From Flavobacterium sp. (GTDB lineage: Bacteria; Bacteroidota; Bacteroidia; Flavobacteriales; Flavobacteriaceae), in contig JADKHM010000014.1 of assembly GCA_016721735.1 (NCBI GenBank), positions 10,068 through 74,067 on the forward strand: 64,000 nt of DNA, given 5' to 3'. The notes beneath the pieces are model-generated. The model did no database searches and was not told where the DNA came from. It saw only the letters and a program-made list of their open reading frames with translations. This document shows, piece by piece, positions 1 to 7,568 of the stretch. Position 1 is the first letter of the stretch. Every line of letters starts with the position of its first letter. A program made the position numbers and the translations under genes.

Positions 1-2
1 CT

Positions 3-569
3 GAAATTTGCACGTATTTGCAGGCAACGATTCCAGATCCGACGACCGATCCACTAAATTTCTACAATCAGTTTTGGCATAAATTTGTACATGAGACATT
101 TTTGTCAGGATCAAATATGATTTTGTTTGACCCTGAAAATGTAGCAGGGCATTTAGCCTATTATCAAGCGCCAGAATTTGACAGAAGTTGGATTTCTTCG
201 TCGACGTTGATTGCTCGCTATCGTCTTGGCGAATCCTTGTTAGATGGTGTAAATCGGATCAGTGGCAATGCAAACACCGCGGCAAAAATTAATATTTCGG
301 CCGTAATTCAAAACGGAGGACTAATTTCAGACGCTTCCGATCCTGTAGCTTTAACTACAGAATTGTGCAATGCCATTTTCGCACAAAATCCAGATGCTGA
401 ACGTATCGCTTATTTTATGAATTCGTTTTTGTTGCAAGGTTCAGTTAATTATTATTGGACAGACGCTTGGAACACCTACTTGTCAAGTGCCAATAATTCG
501 GTCGTTGAACCTCGACTAAAATTGTTGTTGTCAAAATTATTAAGTGCCCCAGAATCCCAAATATTTTAA
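3..569 (+). CDS. DUF1800 family protein, C-terminal part (5' end outside window)
   Basis: The reading frame is open to the window edge, so this is the last 188 codons of a longer gene; the TTG at 18 is internal. The segment with LFDPENVAGH followed by SSSTLIARYRLGESLL matches the end of DUF1800 proteins, where a P-NVAG motif precedes a line of the type 'W-STLLAR'. DUF1800 proteins are exported proteins of unknown biochemical function and are very often encoded directly upstream of a DUF1501 gene, as here (47 bp gap, same strand). Family assignment rests on this motif and the neighbour. Confidence 0.75.
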   Translation, partial: EICTYLQATIPDPTTDPLNFYNQFWHKFVHETFLSGSNMILFDPENVAGHLAYYQAPEFDRSWISSSTLIARYRLGESLLDGVNRISGNANTAAKINISAVIQNGGLISDASDPVALTTELCNAIFAQNPDAERIAYFMNSFLLQGSVNYYWTDAWNTYLSSANNSVVEPRLKLLLSKLLSAPESQIF

Positions 570-616
570 CTTAACCTCGAGATTGATTTTCATTCTCATT
601 TTTTAAAGCTACAAAA

Positions 617-2251
617 ATGAAAAGAAGAAACTTTATAAAACTCACCTCAACAGCTAGCGTCTTATCGTTATTGCCTACAGAGGTTTTTGCGCTTTTCCAA
701 TCGGCTGGAATGAGTACATGTCCCGATATTAATGGAAAAAAAATAGTCTTAATTCAATTGGCGGGTGCGAATGATGGCATCAATACTGTCGTGCCTTTAA
801 ACCAATACGATACCTACGCTGCCTTGCGTCCAACAATAAAATTAGACAATACAGGGGTTAATAGTGTCATCAATTTAGACAGCACGTTAGCGCTAGAGAA
901 TCAAGTCGGATTACATCCTTCCTTGGTTGGTTTTAAAAGTCTATATGACAGTGGGTTGATGCGATTAGTGCAAGGTGTGGGCTATCCAAGTCAAGATAAA
1001 TCCCACTTCAAATCGACCGACTTGTGGCTTACAGGTGGCGACGGAACCCAAGCCAATAATTTCTTAGACAGTGGTTGGATTGGTCGATTTTTAGAAAATT
1101 ATTATGCGAATTTCTTAACTGCCAACTTTCCACTTGGGATTCAATTAGGAAGTAGTGAAAACTCACTTGGATTTCACGGCGAAGTAGAACATGGCATGTC
1201 TTTAAATATAAACGGACAAGATCCTTCTGGATTTTATTCCGTAGTTAATGGATTGGGCGGACCCGCTCCTAGCGTTATTCCTGACTCTGAATATGGCGAT
1301 TTGATTCAGTTTATTCTAGCCAATGACACATCAACGAATACCTACGCACAAACGATTTCTGCGGCTTTCAATGCGGGAACAAATAGTGTTACATACGAAA
1401 ATACTGGCTTATCCAATCAACTAAAAACTGTCGCCCGATTCATCTCCGGTGGGTTGCAAACAAAAGTGTACTTGGTAAAAATCGGTGGTTTCGACACGCA
1501 CAATTTGCAAGTTGCGGACACCACAACGCCACATCTAGGAAAACACGCTGACTTAATGACGGAAATTTCCGCCGCTGTTTCAAGCTTTATTACCGACTTA
1601 AACAATCAAAGCGTTGGCAGCGATGTTATTGCCGTCACTTTTTCCGAGTTTGGAAGAAAAGCAGGAGAAAACGGTGGATTAGGAACTGACCATGGCGAAA
1701 TTGCGCCCATGTTTGTTTTTGGAAGTTCGGTTACACCAGGAGTTTCCGGTACGAATATCAATTTGAGTGAAGCCGTTTCAACCAATAACTTTCAAGTACA
1801 AACCGTGCAACATGACTATCGTCGCGTATTTGCAACAATTTTGCAAGATTGGCTTGGCGCTGGCAATGCCGTATTGGACTTAACTTTCTACGACAATACG
1901 AATGCGACTGGATTTGCTGGAAACAAAGTTGACCAACTCATCAATTCCGCCAATACGATACCTCCATCCTGCTATTCTGATGGCGCTTTGAGTTCCGCTG
2001 CTTTTAATACCGAAGAGGAAATAATAGTTTACTCGAACCCAAAATCTGAGACTTTCTCGATTCATGCTTTACAAAATATCAATGCTGTTTCTATTTACAG
2101 CATCGACGGACGATTTATGGGAAAATTCACCAATCCTCTATCGACCAACAACTATAGTATCCCTGTCAATCAGCTTTCCGTCGGCATCTACACGCTTGTC
2201 ATCAACACCAATCAAGGTAATTTCCCGAAAAAAATTATTGTGCGACGATAA
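617..2251 (+). CDS. DUF1501 family protein with T9SS type A sorting domain
   Basis: 544 residues. The N-terminus (MKRRNFIKLTSTASVLSLL) is a twin-arginine-like signal with the RRNFIK motif usual in DUF1501 proteins. The body has the sulfatase-like DUF1501 signatures VLIQLAGANDGINTVVPL and, near residue 350, FSEFGRK-ENGGLGTDHG. Residues about 465-544 are a C-terminal sorting domain (YSNPKSETFSI, then VSIYSIDGRFMGK, ending in KKIIVRR), so the protein should cross the outer membrane through the type IX system. It forms a pair with the upstream DUF1800 gene. Molecular function is unknown; the domain call is secure. Confidence 0.9.
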   Translation: MKRRNFIKLTSTASVLSLLPTEVFALFQSAGMSTCPDINGKKIVLIQLAGANDGINTVVPLNQYDTYAALRPTIKLDNTGVNSVINLDSTLALENQVGLHPSLVGFKSLYDSGLMRLVQGVGYPSQDKSHFKSTDLWLTGGDGTQANNFLDSGWIGRFLENYYANFLTANFPLGIQLGSSENSLGFHGEVEHGMSLNINGQDPSGFYSVVNGLGGPAPSVIPDSEYGDLIQFILANDTSTNTYAQTISAAFNAGTNSVTYENTGLSNQLKTVARFISGGLQTKVYLVKIGGFDTHNLQVADTTTPHLGKHADLMTEISAAVSSFITDLNNQSVGSDVIAVTFSEFGRKAGENGGLGTDHGEIAPMFVFGSSVTPGVSGTNINLSEAVSTNNFQVQTVQHDYRRVFATILQDWLGAGNAVLDLTFYDNTNATGFAGNKVDQLINSANTIPPSCYSDGALSSAAFNTEEEIIVYSNPKSETFSIHALQNINAVSIYSIDGRFMGKFTNPLSTNNYSIPVNQLSVGIYTLVINTNQGNFPKKIIVRR

Positions 2252-2298
2252 CGACAAATAACTTCTGATTTTACAGAATATCAATTGTTAATTATTGA

Positions 2299-2328
2299 TT
2301 GTTAATTATCAATTGATAGTTATCTTTG
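2299..2328 (+). promoter_or_regulatory. Bacteroidetes-type promoter for purK
   Basis: TTG at 2299-2301 and TATCTTTG at 2321-2328 are separated by exactly 19 bp, which matches the Bacteroidetes primary sigma consensus (TTG at -33, TAnnTTTG at -7). It lies 72 bp before the purK ATG. The -33 region falls inside a local TTAATTATCAATTG word repeat. Confidence 0.75.
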
Positions 2329-2399
2329 TGCCACACAACTACAAAATCATGACACGAGCGCAGCGACTGCATGAGACCTTTAAAAAATAACTAAAACGA

Positions 2400-3548
2400 A
2401 TGAACTTTTTTTCTTCCGATTTTAAATTAGGCATCCTAGGTGGCGGACAATTGGGTAAAATGTTACTGTCGGAAACTCGGAAATGGGACATTCAAACTTT
2501 CGTCCTCGACCCAAGTGCAGACGCTCCAAGCAAAATAGCTTGCAACACTTTTGTGCAAGGTGATTTGATGGATTTCGATACAGTTTATCAATTCGGAAAA
2601 CTCGTAGATATACTTACTTTTGAAATTGAATTGGTGAATGTTGATGCGCTAGAAAAACTAGAATTCGAAGGTGTTCAAGTCTATCCAACTCCAAAAACAT
2701 TACGTCAAATTCAAAATAAAGGTGTTCAAAAAAGTGAATATGCCAAGCACCAAATTCCAACCGCTGATTTCAAAATATTTGAAAATCTTAATAGTCTAAG
2801 ATCAAATCTTCTAAATCTCTCATTTCCCTTTGTATGGAAATGCACCGAATTTGGTTATGACGGTTATGGTGTAAAAATCATACGAAAATCTACTGATTTA
2901 GACGAACTCCCTGATACGGAATGTATCGTTGAAGAAATCATCCCTTTCAAAAATGAACTCGCAGTGATTGTCGTTCGAAATGTTTCAGGCGAGGTCAAAA
3001 CCTATCCCGTCGTTGAGATGGAATTTCATCCCGAAGCCAATCAAGTAGAATACGTTATTTGTCCTGCGAGAATCGACGATAAAGTCGCACAAAAAGCCAA
3101 GGCAATTGCGCTACAAGTCGCTGCTATTTTTGAACCAGTTGGATTGTTAGCAGTCGAAATGTTTCAAACGCATGACGATGAAATCTTGGTCAATGAAGTT
3201 GCGCCTCGCCCTCACAATTCCGGACATTATTCGATAGAAGCCAGTTATACGTCTCAATTCGAAAATCATTTACGCGCGATTCTCAATTTACCTTTGGGCA
3301 ATACCGACAGTAAAGTGGCGGGTATCATGGTCAATTTGGTAGGCGAAGAAGGGTTTTCTGGGAATGTAGTATATGAAAATATCAACGAAATATTAGCCAT
3401 CGATGGCGTGACGCCGCACCTCTACGGAAAAAAGCAAACGCGACCGTTCCGAAAAATGGGCCACGTGACCATCGTCAATGAAGATATGAATGAAGCGAGA
3501 AGAATTGCAGAACGCGTCAAGAATACGATTCGCGTGATTAGTGGTTAA
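2400..3548 (+). CDS. purK: 5-(carboxyamino)imidazole ribonucleotide synthase PurK
   Basis: 382 residues, usual length for PurK. It carries out ATP-dependent carboxylation of AIR to N5-CAIR in purine biosynthesis. The N-terminal nucleotide-binding loop GILGGGQLGKML sits at about residues 11-22, followed by an ATP-grasp domain with KCTEFGYDGYGVKII, the EEIIPF segment, and the metal/ATP motif VNEVAPRPHNSGHY near residue 270. The ATG at 2400 gives the expected N-terminus and lies downstream of a good promoter. purE follows 197 bp later on the same strand, the next enzyme of the pathway, although a palindromic repeat element separates them. Confidence 0.96.
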   Translation: MNFFSSDFKLGILGGGQLGKMLLSETRKWDIQTFVLDPSADAPSKIACNTFVQGDLMDFDTVYQFGKLVDILTFEIELVNVDALEKLEFEGVQVYPTPKTLRQIQNKGVQKSEYAKHQIPTADFKIFENLNSLRSNLLNLSFPFVWKCTEFGYDGYGVKIIRKSTDLDELPDTECIVEEIIPFKNELAVIVVRNVSGEVKTYPVVEMEFHPEANQVEYVICPARIDDKVAQKAKAIALQVAAIFEPVGLLAVEMFQTHDDEILVNEVAPRPHNSGHYSIEASYTSQFENHLRAILNLPLGNTDSKVAGIMVNLVGEEGFSGNVVYENINEILAIDGVTPHLYGKKQTRPFRKMGHVTIVNEDMNEARRIAERVKNTIRVISG

Positions 3549-3576
3549 ACACGAATTGCACGAATCAGCACGAATT
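3546..3576 (+). repeat. Short word repeat, CACGAATT type
   Basis: Three near-copies of CACGAATT are spaced 9-11 bp apart directly after the purK stop codon. The same word, in inverted arrangement, builds the hairpin at 41366-41421. Function unknown. Confidence 0.6.
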
Positions 3577-3583
3577 TGTTTTT

Positions 3584-3710
3584 ATACGGCGTGCCGCGTA
3601 AGGGATAGAAGCGGCATCCTTTTGTGCTTAGAAAAAGCCCTTCGACTACGTTCTGGGTGCCAAGCACAAAAGATACAGCGGATAGCCCGACCCGGAGGGA
3701 CACGCCCCAA
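3584..3710 (+). repeat. Interspersed palindromic repeat element (copy a)
   Basis: The ends GGCGTG and CACGCC are complementary. Inside are two conserved blocks: AGGGATAGAAGCGGCATCC followed by TTTTGTGC, and, after a variable centre, GCACAAAAGATACAGCGG followed by ATAGCCCGACCC. The TTTTGTGC/GCACAAAA arms pair. The same blocks recur at about 4239, 6562, 15316, 28308 and 57592, always between genes. It may correspond to a known flavobacterial structured RNA (Flavo-1 is a candidate), but I cannot confirm that from memory. The small ORF running through it is not a gene. Confidence 0.7.
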
Positions 3711-3713
3711 AAT

Positions 3714-3743
3714 TATTAATTATCAATTGTTAATTATCAATTA
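3714..3743 (+). repeat. Short word repeat, TTAATTATCAATTG type
   Basis: Overlapping copies of TTAATTATCAATTG fill the spacer immediately before purE. A matching tract lies before purK at about 2278-2322, so the two purine genes share the same upstream word repeat. Confidence 0.55.
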
Positions 3744-3745
3744 AA

Positions 3746-4231
3746 ATGAAAGTAGCCATCGTCATGGGAAGTATCTCCGACATGCCCATTATGCAAGAAG
3801 CCATCGATATCCTCAAAAGTTTCGAAATCGAGACGGAAGTCGATATAGTTTCAGCGCATCGCACACCCGAAAAACTTTTCGATTTTAGCAAAAATGCCCA
3901 TACCAAGGGAATCGCAGTGATTATTGCTGGAGCTGGAGGTGCAGCCCATTTACCAGGAATGGTCGCTTCTATGTCGCCGTTGCCTGTGATTGGTGTGCCG
4001 GTAAAATCGAGTAATTCGATCGACGGTTGGGATAGCGTGCTATCGATTCTACAAATGCCAGGCGGTGTTCCCGTAGCCACTGTCGCGCTCAATGGCGGTA
4101 AAAATGCCGGAATTTTAGCGGCACAAATTATCGGAAGTCACGACAAAAGCATCCAATCGAAAATCATACAATACAAAGAAAGTTTGAAAGACAGCGTGAA
4201 TGCGTCATCGGACAATTTGAAAAATAAATAA
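3746..4231 (+). CDS. purE: 5-(carboxyamino)imidazole ribonucleotide mutase PurE
   Basis: 161 residues, the normal length for class I PurE. It converts N5-CAIR to CAIR, the step after PurK. Visible family motifs are MGSISDMPIM at residues 7-16 (phosphate binding), SAHRTPEK at 36-43 with the catalytic histidine, and GAGGAAHLPGM near 62-74. It follows purK on the same strand, with a palindromic repeat and a word repeat in between, so co-transcription is plausible but would run through the repeat. The start ATG at 3746 is the only reasonable one. Confidence 0.96.
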   Translation: MKVAIVMGSISDMPIMQEAIDILKSFEIETEVDIVSAHRTPEKLFDFSKNAHTKGIAVIIAGAGGAAHLPGMVASMSPLPVIGVPVKSSNSIDGWDSVLSILQMPGGVPVATVALNGGKNAGILAAQIIGSHDKSIQSKIIQYKESLKDSVNASSDNLKNK

Positions 4232-4238
4232 AATCAGG

Positions 4239-4312
4239 TGCTATTTCCCGCTTTCCACTATATCTTTTGCACCGAACGCCGGCACAAAAGGATGCCGTTG
4301 CAATCGGGGCTA
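4239..4312 (-). repeat. Interspersed palindromic repeat element (copy b, second subfamily)
   Basis: Read on the minus strand this has the core ACGGCATCCTTTTGTGCC and, after a short centre, GCAAAAGATATAGTGG, flanked by outer blocks related to AGCCCCGAT and AGCGGGAAATAGC. The core is the same as in the copy at 3584-3710 but the ends differ, so it looks like a second subfamily. It follows the purE stop codon. Confidence 0.55.
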
Positions 4313-4364
4313 AGCCACCCCGCCCTTCGGGCACCCCTCCAAAGGAGGGGAAACCAAACAACAA

Positions 4365-4460
4365 CACTTGCGAACTTTGCGACAACCATTGCGAACTTTG
4401 CGGTTAAAAAACCAATTTACTAACATCAAAACCTTTGCGCCTCTGCGCCTTTGCGAGCAA
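4365..4460 (+). repeat. Short word repeat, TTTGCG type
   Basis: The tract repeats TTGCGAACTTTGCG and CTTTGCGCCTCTGCGCC at about 9 bp spacing up to the start of the peptidase gene. A related remnant with TTGCGACTTAGCGCC lies near 58488. Frames reading upstream of the ATG at 4462 run into this tract and are not coding. Confidence 0.55.
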
Positions 4461-4461
4461 A

Positions 4462-6489
4462 ATGAACATACTAACACAAAAATTCCAAACCAAATACGAC
4501 ACCGCGCCCTTTTCGCAAATCAAAAACGACCATTTTTTTCCTGCTTTTCAAGATGGAATTGCCTTGGCCAAAGCCGAAATCGATGCGATTGTCAATAACC
4601 CAGCCGCACCGACTTTTGAAAACACTATTGAAGCAATGGCTTTTAGCGGCGATATCCTCGATCGGATTTCGAGTATTTTTTTCAATTTGAATTCTGCGGA
4701 AACCAATGACGAATTGCAGAGAATTGCGCAAGAAGTGTCACCGTTGTTGTCCGAATTTAGCAACGACATCAGACTCAACGCCGATTTATTTGCCAAAGTA
4801 AAAGCGGTGTATGAGCAAAAAGACCAACTGAATTTAAATCCAGAGCAAACGACGCTTTTAGACAAAAAATACAAAAGTTTTTCAAGAAATGGCGCCAACT
4901 TGTCGGACGATAAGAAACTACAATTGCGTGAAATCGACAAAGAATTGTCTAAATTAAGTTTGCAATTTGGAGAAAATGTACTGACAGAAACCAATGCTTT
5001 CCAAATGCATTTGACCGATGAAAAAGACTTAGCTGGTTTGCCAGAAGGCACGATAGAAGCCGCAAGAGCGTTGGCTAAAAGTCAAGATAAAGATGGTTGG
5101 ATATTCACTTTAGATCATCCAAGTTATATTCCGTTTTTGACGTATGCCGACAATCGGGATTTGCGCAAAAAAATGGCGATTGCCTTTGGCGCAAAATGTT
5201 TTCAAAACAATGAACACGACAACCAAACTATAGTCTTGAAAATTGCCAAGTTGCGTTTCGACCGAGCCAACTTATTGGGTTACGCGACACATGCGCATTT
5301 TGTTTTGGAAGAACGCATGGCACAAACGCCTGAAAAAGTCACTTCATTTTTACAAGATTTATTAAGCAAAGCCAAACCTGCTGCCGAAAGAGAATTCAAG
5401 CAATTGACCCAATTTGCGAAAGAACTTGACGGTATTGAGCAACTCGAAAAATGGGACGGCGCGTATTATTCCGAAAAACTAAAACAACAACTCTTTAACT
5501 TGGATGACGAAAAATTGAAACCTTATTTTCAATTAGAAAAAGTGTTGGCTGGAGCTTTTACCATTGCGCAAAAACTCTACGGATTGACTTTTACTGAAAT
5601 TTTCGATATCGACAAATATCATGATGAAGTCACCACTTATGAAGTGAAAGACGAAAACGGAAATTTAGTTTCGATTTTCTACGCTGATTTCTTTCCACGA
5701 AAAGGCAAACGAAATGGCGCTTGGATGACTTCTTTTAAATCGCAATATATTAAAGACGGCGTCAACGAACGTCCGCATATTTCTAACGTTTGCAATTTTA
5801 CCAAACCTACGGAAACCAAACCATCATTATTAACTTTTAATGAAGTGACGACGCTGTTTCACGAATTCGGTCACGGTTTACATGGCATGTTAGCCAATAC
5901 GACTTATCCGAGTTTGTCGGGAACGTCAGTCTATTGGGATTTCGTTGAATTGCCAAGCCAAATCATGGAAAACTGGTGTTACGAAGCAGAGGCGTTGGCG
6001 TTGTTTGCGACGCATTACGAAACCGGCGAGATGATTCCGATGGATTTGGTAGAGAAAATAAAAGAAAGCGCTAGCTTTCAAGAAGGCATGGCGACCATGC
6101 GACAATTGAGTTTTGGTTTGTTGGATATGGGCTGGCACGGGCAAGATCCAAGTGGCATCACCGATTTGAAAGCCTTTGAAACTGAACAATTCGCTGCGAC
6201 GCAATTGTACCCAGATGTGAAGGAAAATGCGATGAGTACTGCTTTTTCTCATATTTTCCAAGGCGGTTATTCTTCTGGGTATTACAGCTACAAATGGGCG
6301 GAAGTTTTGGATGCCGATGCCTTTGATTACTTCAAAGAGAAAGGCATTTTTAATATCGAAGTTGCTACGAAATTTAAAGACAACGTCCTTTCGAAAGGCG
6401 GCACGGAAGCACCAATGATTTTGTACAAACGATTTCGTGGGCAGGAGCCGAAGCCGGAAGCATTGTTGAAGCGAGCGGGATTGGTATAG
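4462..6489 (+). CDS. M3 family zinc metallopeptidase (oligopeptidase A / Dcp-like)
   Basis: 675 residues from the ATG at 4462. That start (MNILTQKFQTKYDTAPF) matches the family N-terminus, and earlier in-frame codons lie in the TTTGCG word repeat. The zinc-binding HEFGHGLHGML motif begins at residue 467, with the third ligand region WDFVELPSQIMENW about 25 residues later, as in peptidase family M3 (thimet oligopeptidase, OpdA, Dcp). The length fits the cytoplasmic bacterial members, which trim short peptides. No signal peptide is seen. Substrate preference (dipeptidyl carboxypeptidase or endo-oligopeptidase) cannot be read from the sequence. Confidence 0.93.
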   Translation: MNILTQKFQTKYDTAPFSQIKNDHFFPAFQDGIALAKAEIDAIVNNPAAPTFENTIEAMAFSGDILDRISSIFFNLNSAETNDELQRIAQEVSPLLSEFSNDIRLNADLFAKVKAVYEQKDQLNLNPEQTTLLDKKYKSFSRNGANLSDDKKLQLREIDKELSKLSLQFGENVLTETNAFQMHLTDEKDLAGLPEGTIEAARALAKSQDKDGWIFTLDHPSYIPFLTYADNRDLRKKMAIAFGAKCFQNNEHDNQTIVLKIAKLRFDRANLLGYATHAHFVLEERMAQTPEKVTSFLQDLLSKAKPAAEREFKQLTQFAKELDGIEQLEKWDGAYYSEKLKQQLFNLDDEKLKPYFQLEKVLAGAFTIAQKLYGLTFTEIFDIDKYHDEVTTYEVKDENGNLVSIFYADFFPRKGKRNGAWMTSFKSQYIKDGVNERPHISNVCNFTKPTETKPSLLTFNEVTTLFHEFGHGLHGMLANTTYPSLSGTSVYWDFVELPSQIMENWCYEAEALALFATHYETGEMIPMDLVEKIKESASFQEGMATMRQLSFGLLDMGWHGQDPSGITDLKAFETEQFAATQLYPDVKENAMSTAFSHIFQGGYSSGYYSYKWAEVLDADAFDYFKEKGIFNIEVATKFKDNVLSKGGTEAPMILYKRFRGQEPKPEALLKRAGLV

Positions 6490-6655
6490 ATTTTTGGATT
6501 GTTTGATTTTTAGATTGTTAGACTATAGGATTATAAGATCTCAAATTTGAATCTTGAACTAGGGCTGCGTTAGGGATTGGAGCATTTGTCTGAGCTCTCC
6601 CGATTTTTTTTCGGGAAGCGAGTGCGGAAAGCCCGACCGTAGGGAACGCCCAAGT
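6490..6655 (+). repeat. Repeat-filled spacer with palindromic element (copy c)
   Basis: The first part (6490-6535) is a TTTTTAGATTGTTAGA-type word repeat. The second (about 6562-6652) is a diverged palindromic element: GCTGCGTTAGGGATTGGAGC, then a CTCCCGA/TCGGGAAG inner hairpin, then GCGGAAAGCCCGACC and GGAACGCCC. It lies between convergent genes, so it may also end transcription. No protein-coding signal. Confidence 0.5.
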
Positions 6656-6659
6656 AGCA

Positions 6660-7433
6660 TTAGATCATAGAGAGCAGCAACCACCAAAAAATCGGCACAC
6701 TTTCTACCCAAAAAGATGTATAATATTTGCTTTTGCGAACCGACGAAAAATGAATGAAAAGTACCGTTATGATTGACACGAGTAAGACGGAGTAACTCGG
6801 ATTGGTCTTGAAAAATTCGAGTAATAGAAACGGAATGACCAATAACATTCCAAAGATTTTCGTGGGATGAATTCCGAATTGTTGCGGTAAAGTGCGCAGC
6901 ATCGGATCATCGGTTTTGCTGTCATAGATTTCGAATGGGATGAGCAAACTAACCACAATCAGGAATCGTTGTACAAGAGTAAGGTAGCAATCGATGGTTA
7001 CTGGCGTTGTCATCAATGCTGGAATACCAACTGTAATCACCGCAATACAAAAACTCACCAAGAACATTTTTAGGAGTCCATATTTCCGGAGAAAAGGATA
7101 AAAACAAATGATGACACCAATGCCTATGAAAGCAAGTTGCGTAACTGTTTCGAGTTTAAAAAAGTAAAAGCATGCTACTAGAAATGATGAGACACTAACT
7201 ATAATAATCATAGGATTTCTGTACATCCATTGGCGGTTTCGGGTAAAAACATCGACATACTTTAACACATTATAACCTACGACCGCTGCGAAAAAAACCA
7301 CTATGTTTAGATTTATTTGTGAGGGAATTTTAAGGATAATTTCTGTGATGTTCGTTAATGCCAAAATGGCCAAACCAATATGGAGGCTTGCATTGAGGTA
7401 AAAATCGAAAAGTCGTTTTAACATTGTCATCAA
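6660..7433 (-). CDS. UbiA-like polytopic membrane protein, function unknown
   Basis: 257 residues with about eight hydrophobic segments and almost no soluble part. The segment FEIYDSKTDDPMLRTLPQQFG resembles the second aspartate motif of UbiA-type prenyltransferases (a DxxxD preceding a conserved leucine-proline stretch). In the position of the first motif, NVLKYVDVFTRN retains only one aspartate, so classic prenyl-diphosphate magnesium binding is doubtful. I know similar proteins in Flavobacteriia only as hypothetical or UbiA-superfamily proteins. It is convergent with the M3 peptidase and divergent from gcvP, so it is probably a single-gene unit. Confidence 0.6.
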   Translation of the reverse strand: MMTMLKRLFDFYLNASLHIGLAILALTNITEIILKIPSQINLNIVVFFAAVVGYNVLKYVDVFTRNRQWMYRNPMIIIVSVSSFLVACFYFFKLETVTQLAFIGIGVIICFYPFLRKYGLLKMFLVSFCIAVITVGIPALMTTPVTIDCYLTLVQRFLIVVSLLIPFEIYDSKTDDPMLRTLPQQFGIHPTKIFGMLLVIPFLLLEFFKTNPSYSVLLVSIITVLFIHFSSVRKSKYYTSFWVESVPIFWWLLLSMI

Positions 7434-7568
7434 GCAAAATTAGTCAAACTGTTAATAAGAACCGTTTTTGGTTGAAAAATTCCTATAAATGAAAGGTTAA
7501 AGCCTGCCTGTTTTTGAGATTAATGCATAAATTTGTGCATCAAAAATCAACACCTTCCTAATTTATCT

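Noticed and set aside
3541..3744. 67-codon open frame after purK
   Set aside because: It translates the palindromic repeat and word repeats, with no start context and no homology-like features.
4435..4461. N-terminal extension of the M3 peptidase
   Set aside because: The nine extra residues come from the TTTGCG word repeat; the family N-terminus begins at 4462.
7434..7568. Possible glycine riboswitch before gcvP
   Set aside because: The 135-bp spacer is AT-rich and shows none of the conserved glycine aptamer core elements; only a promoter-like box is visible.
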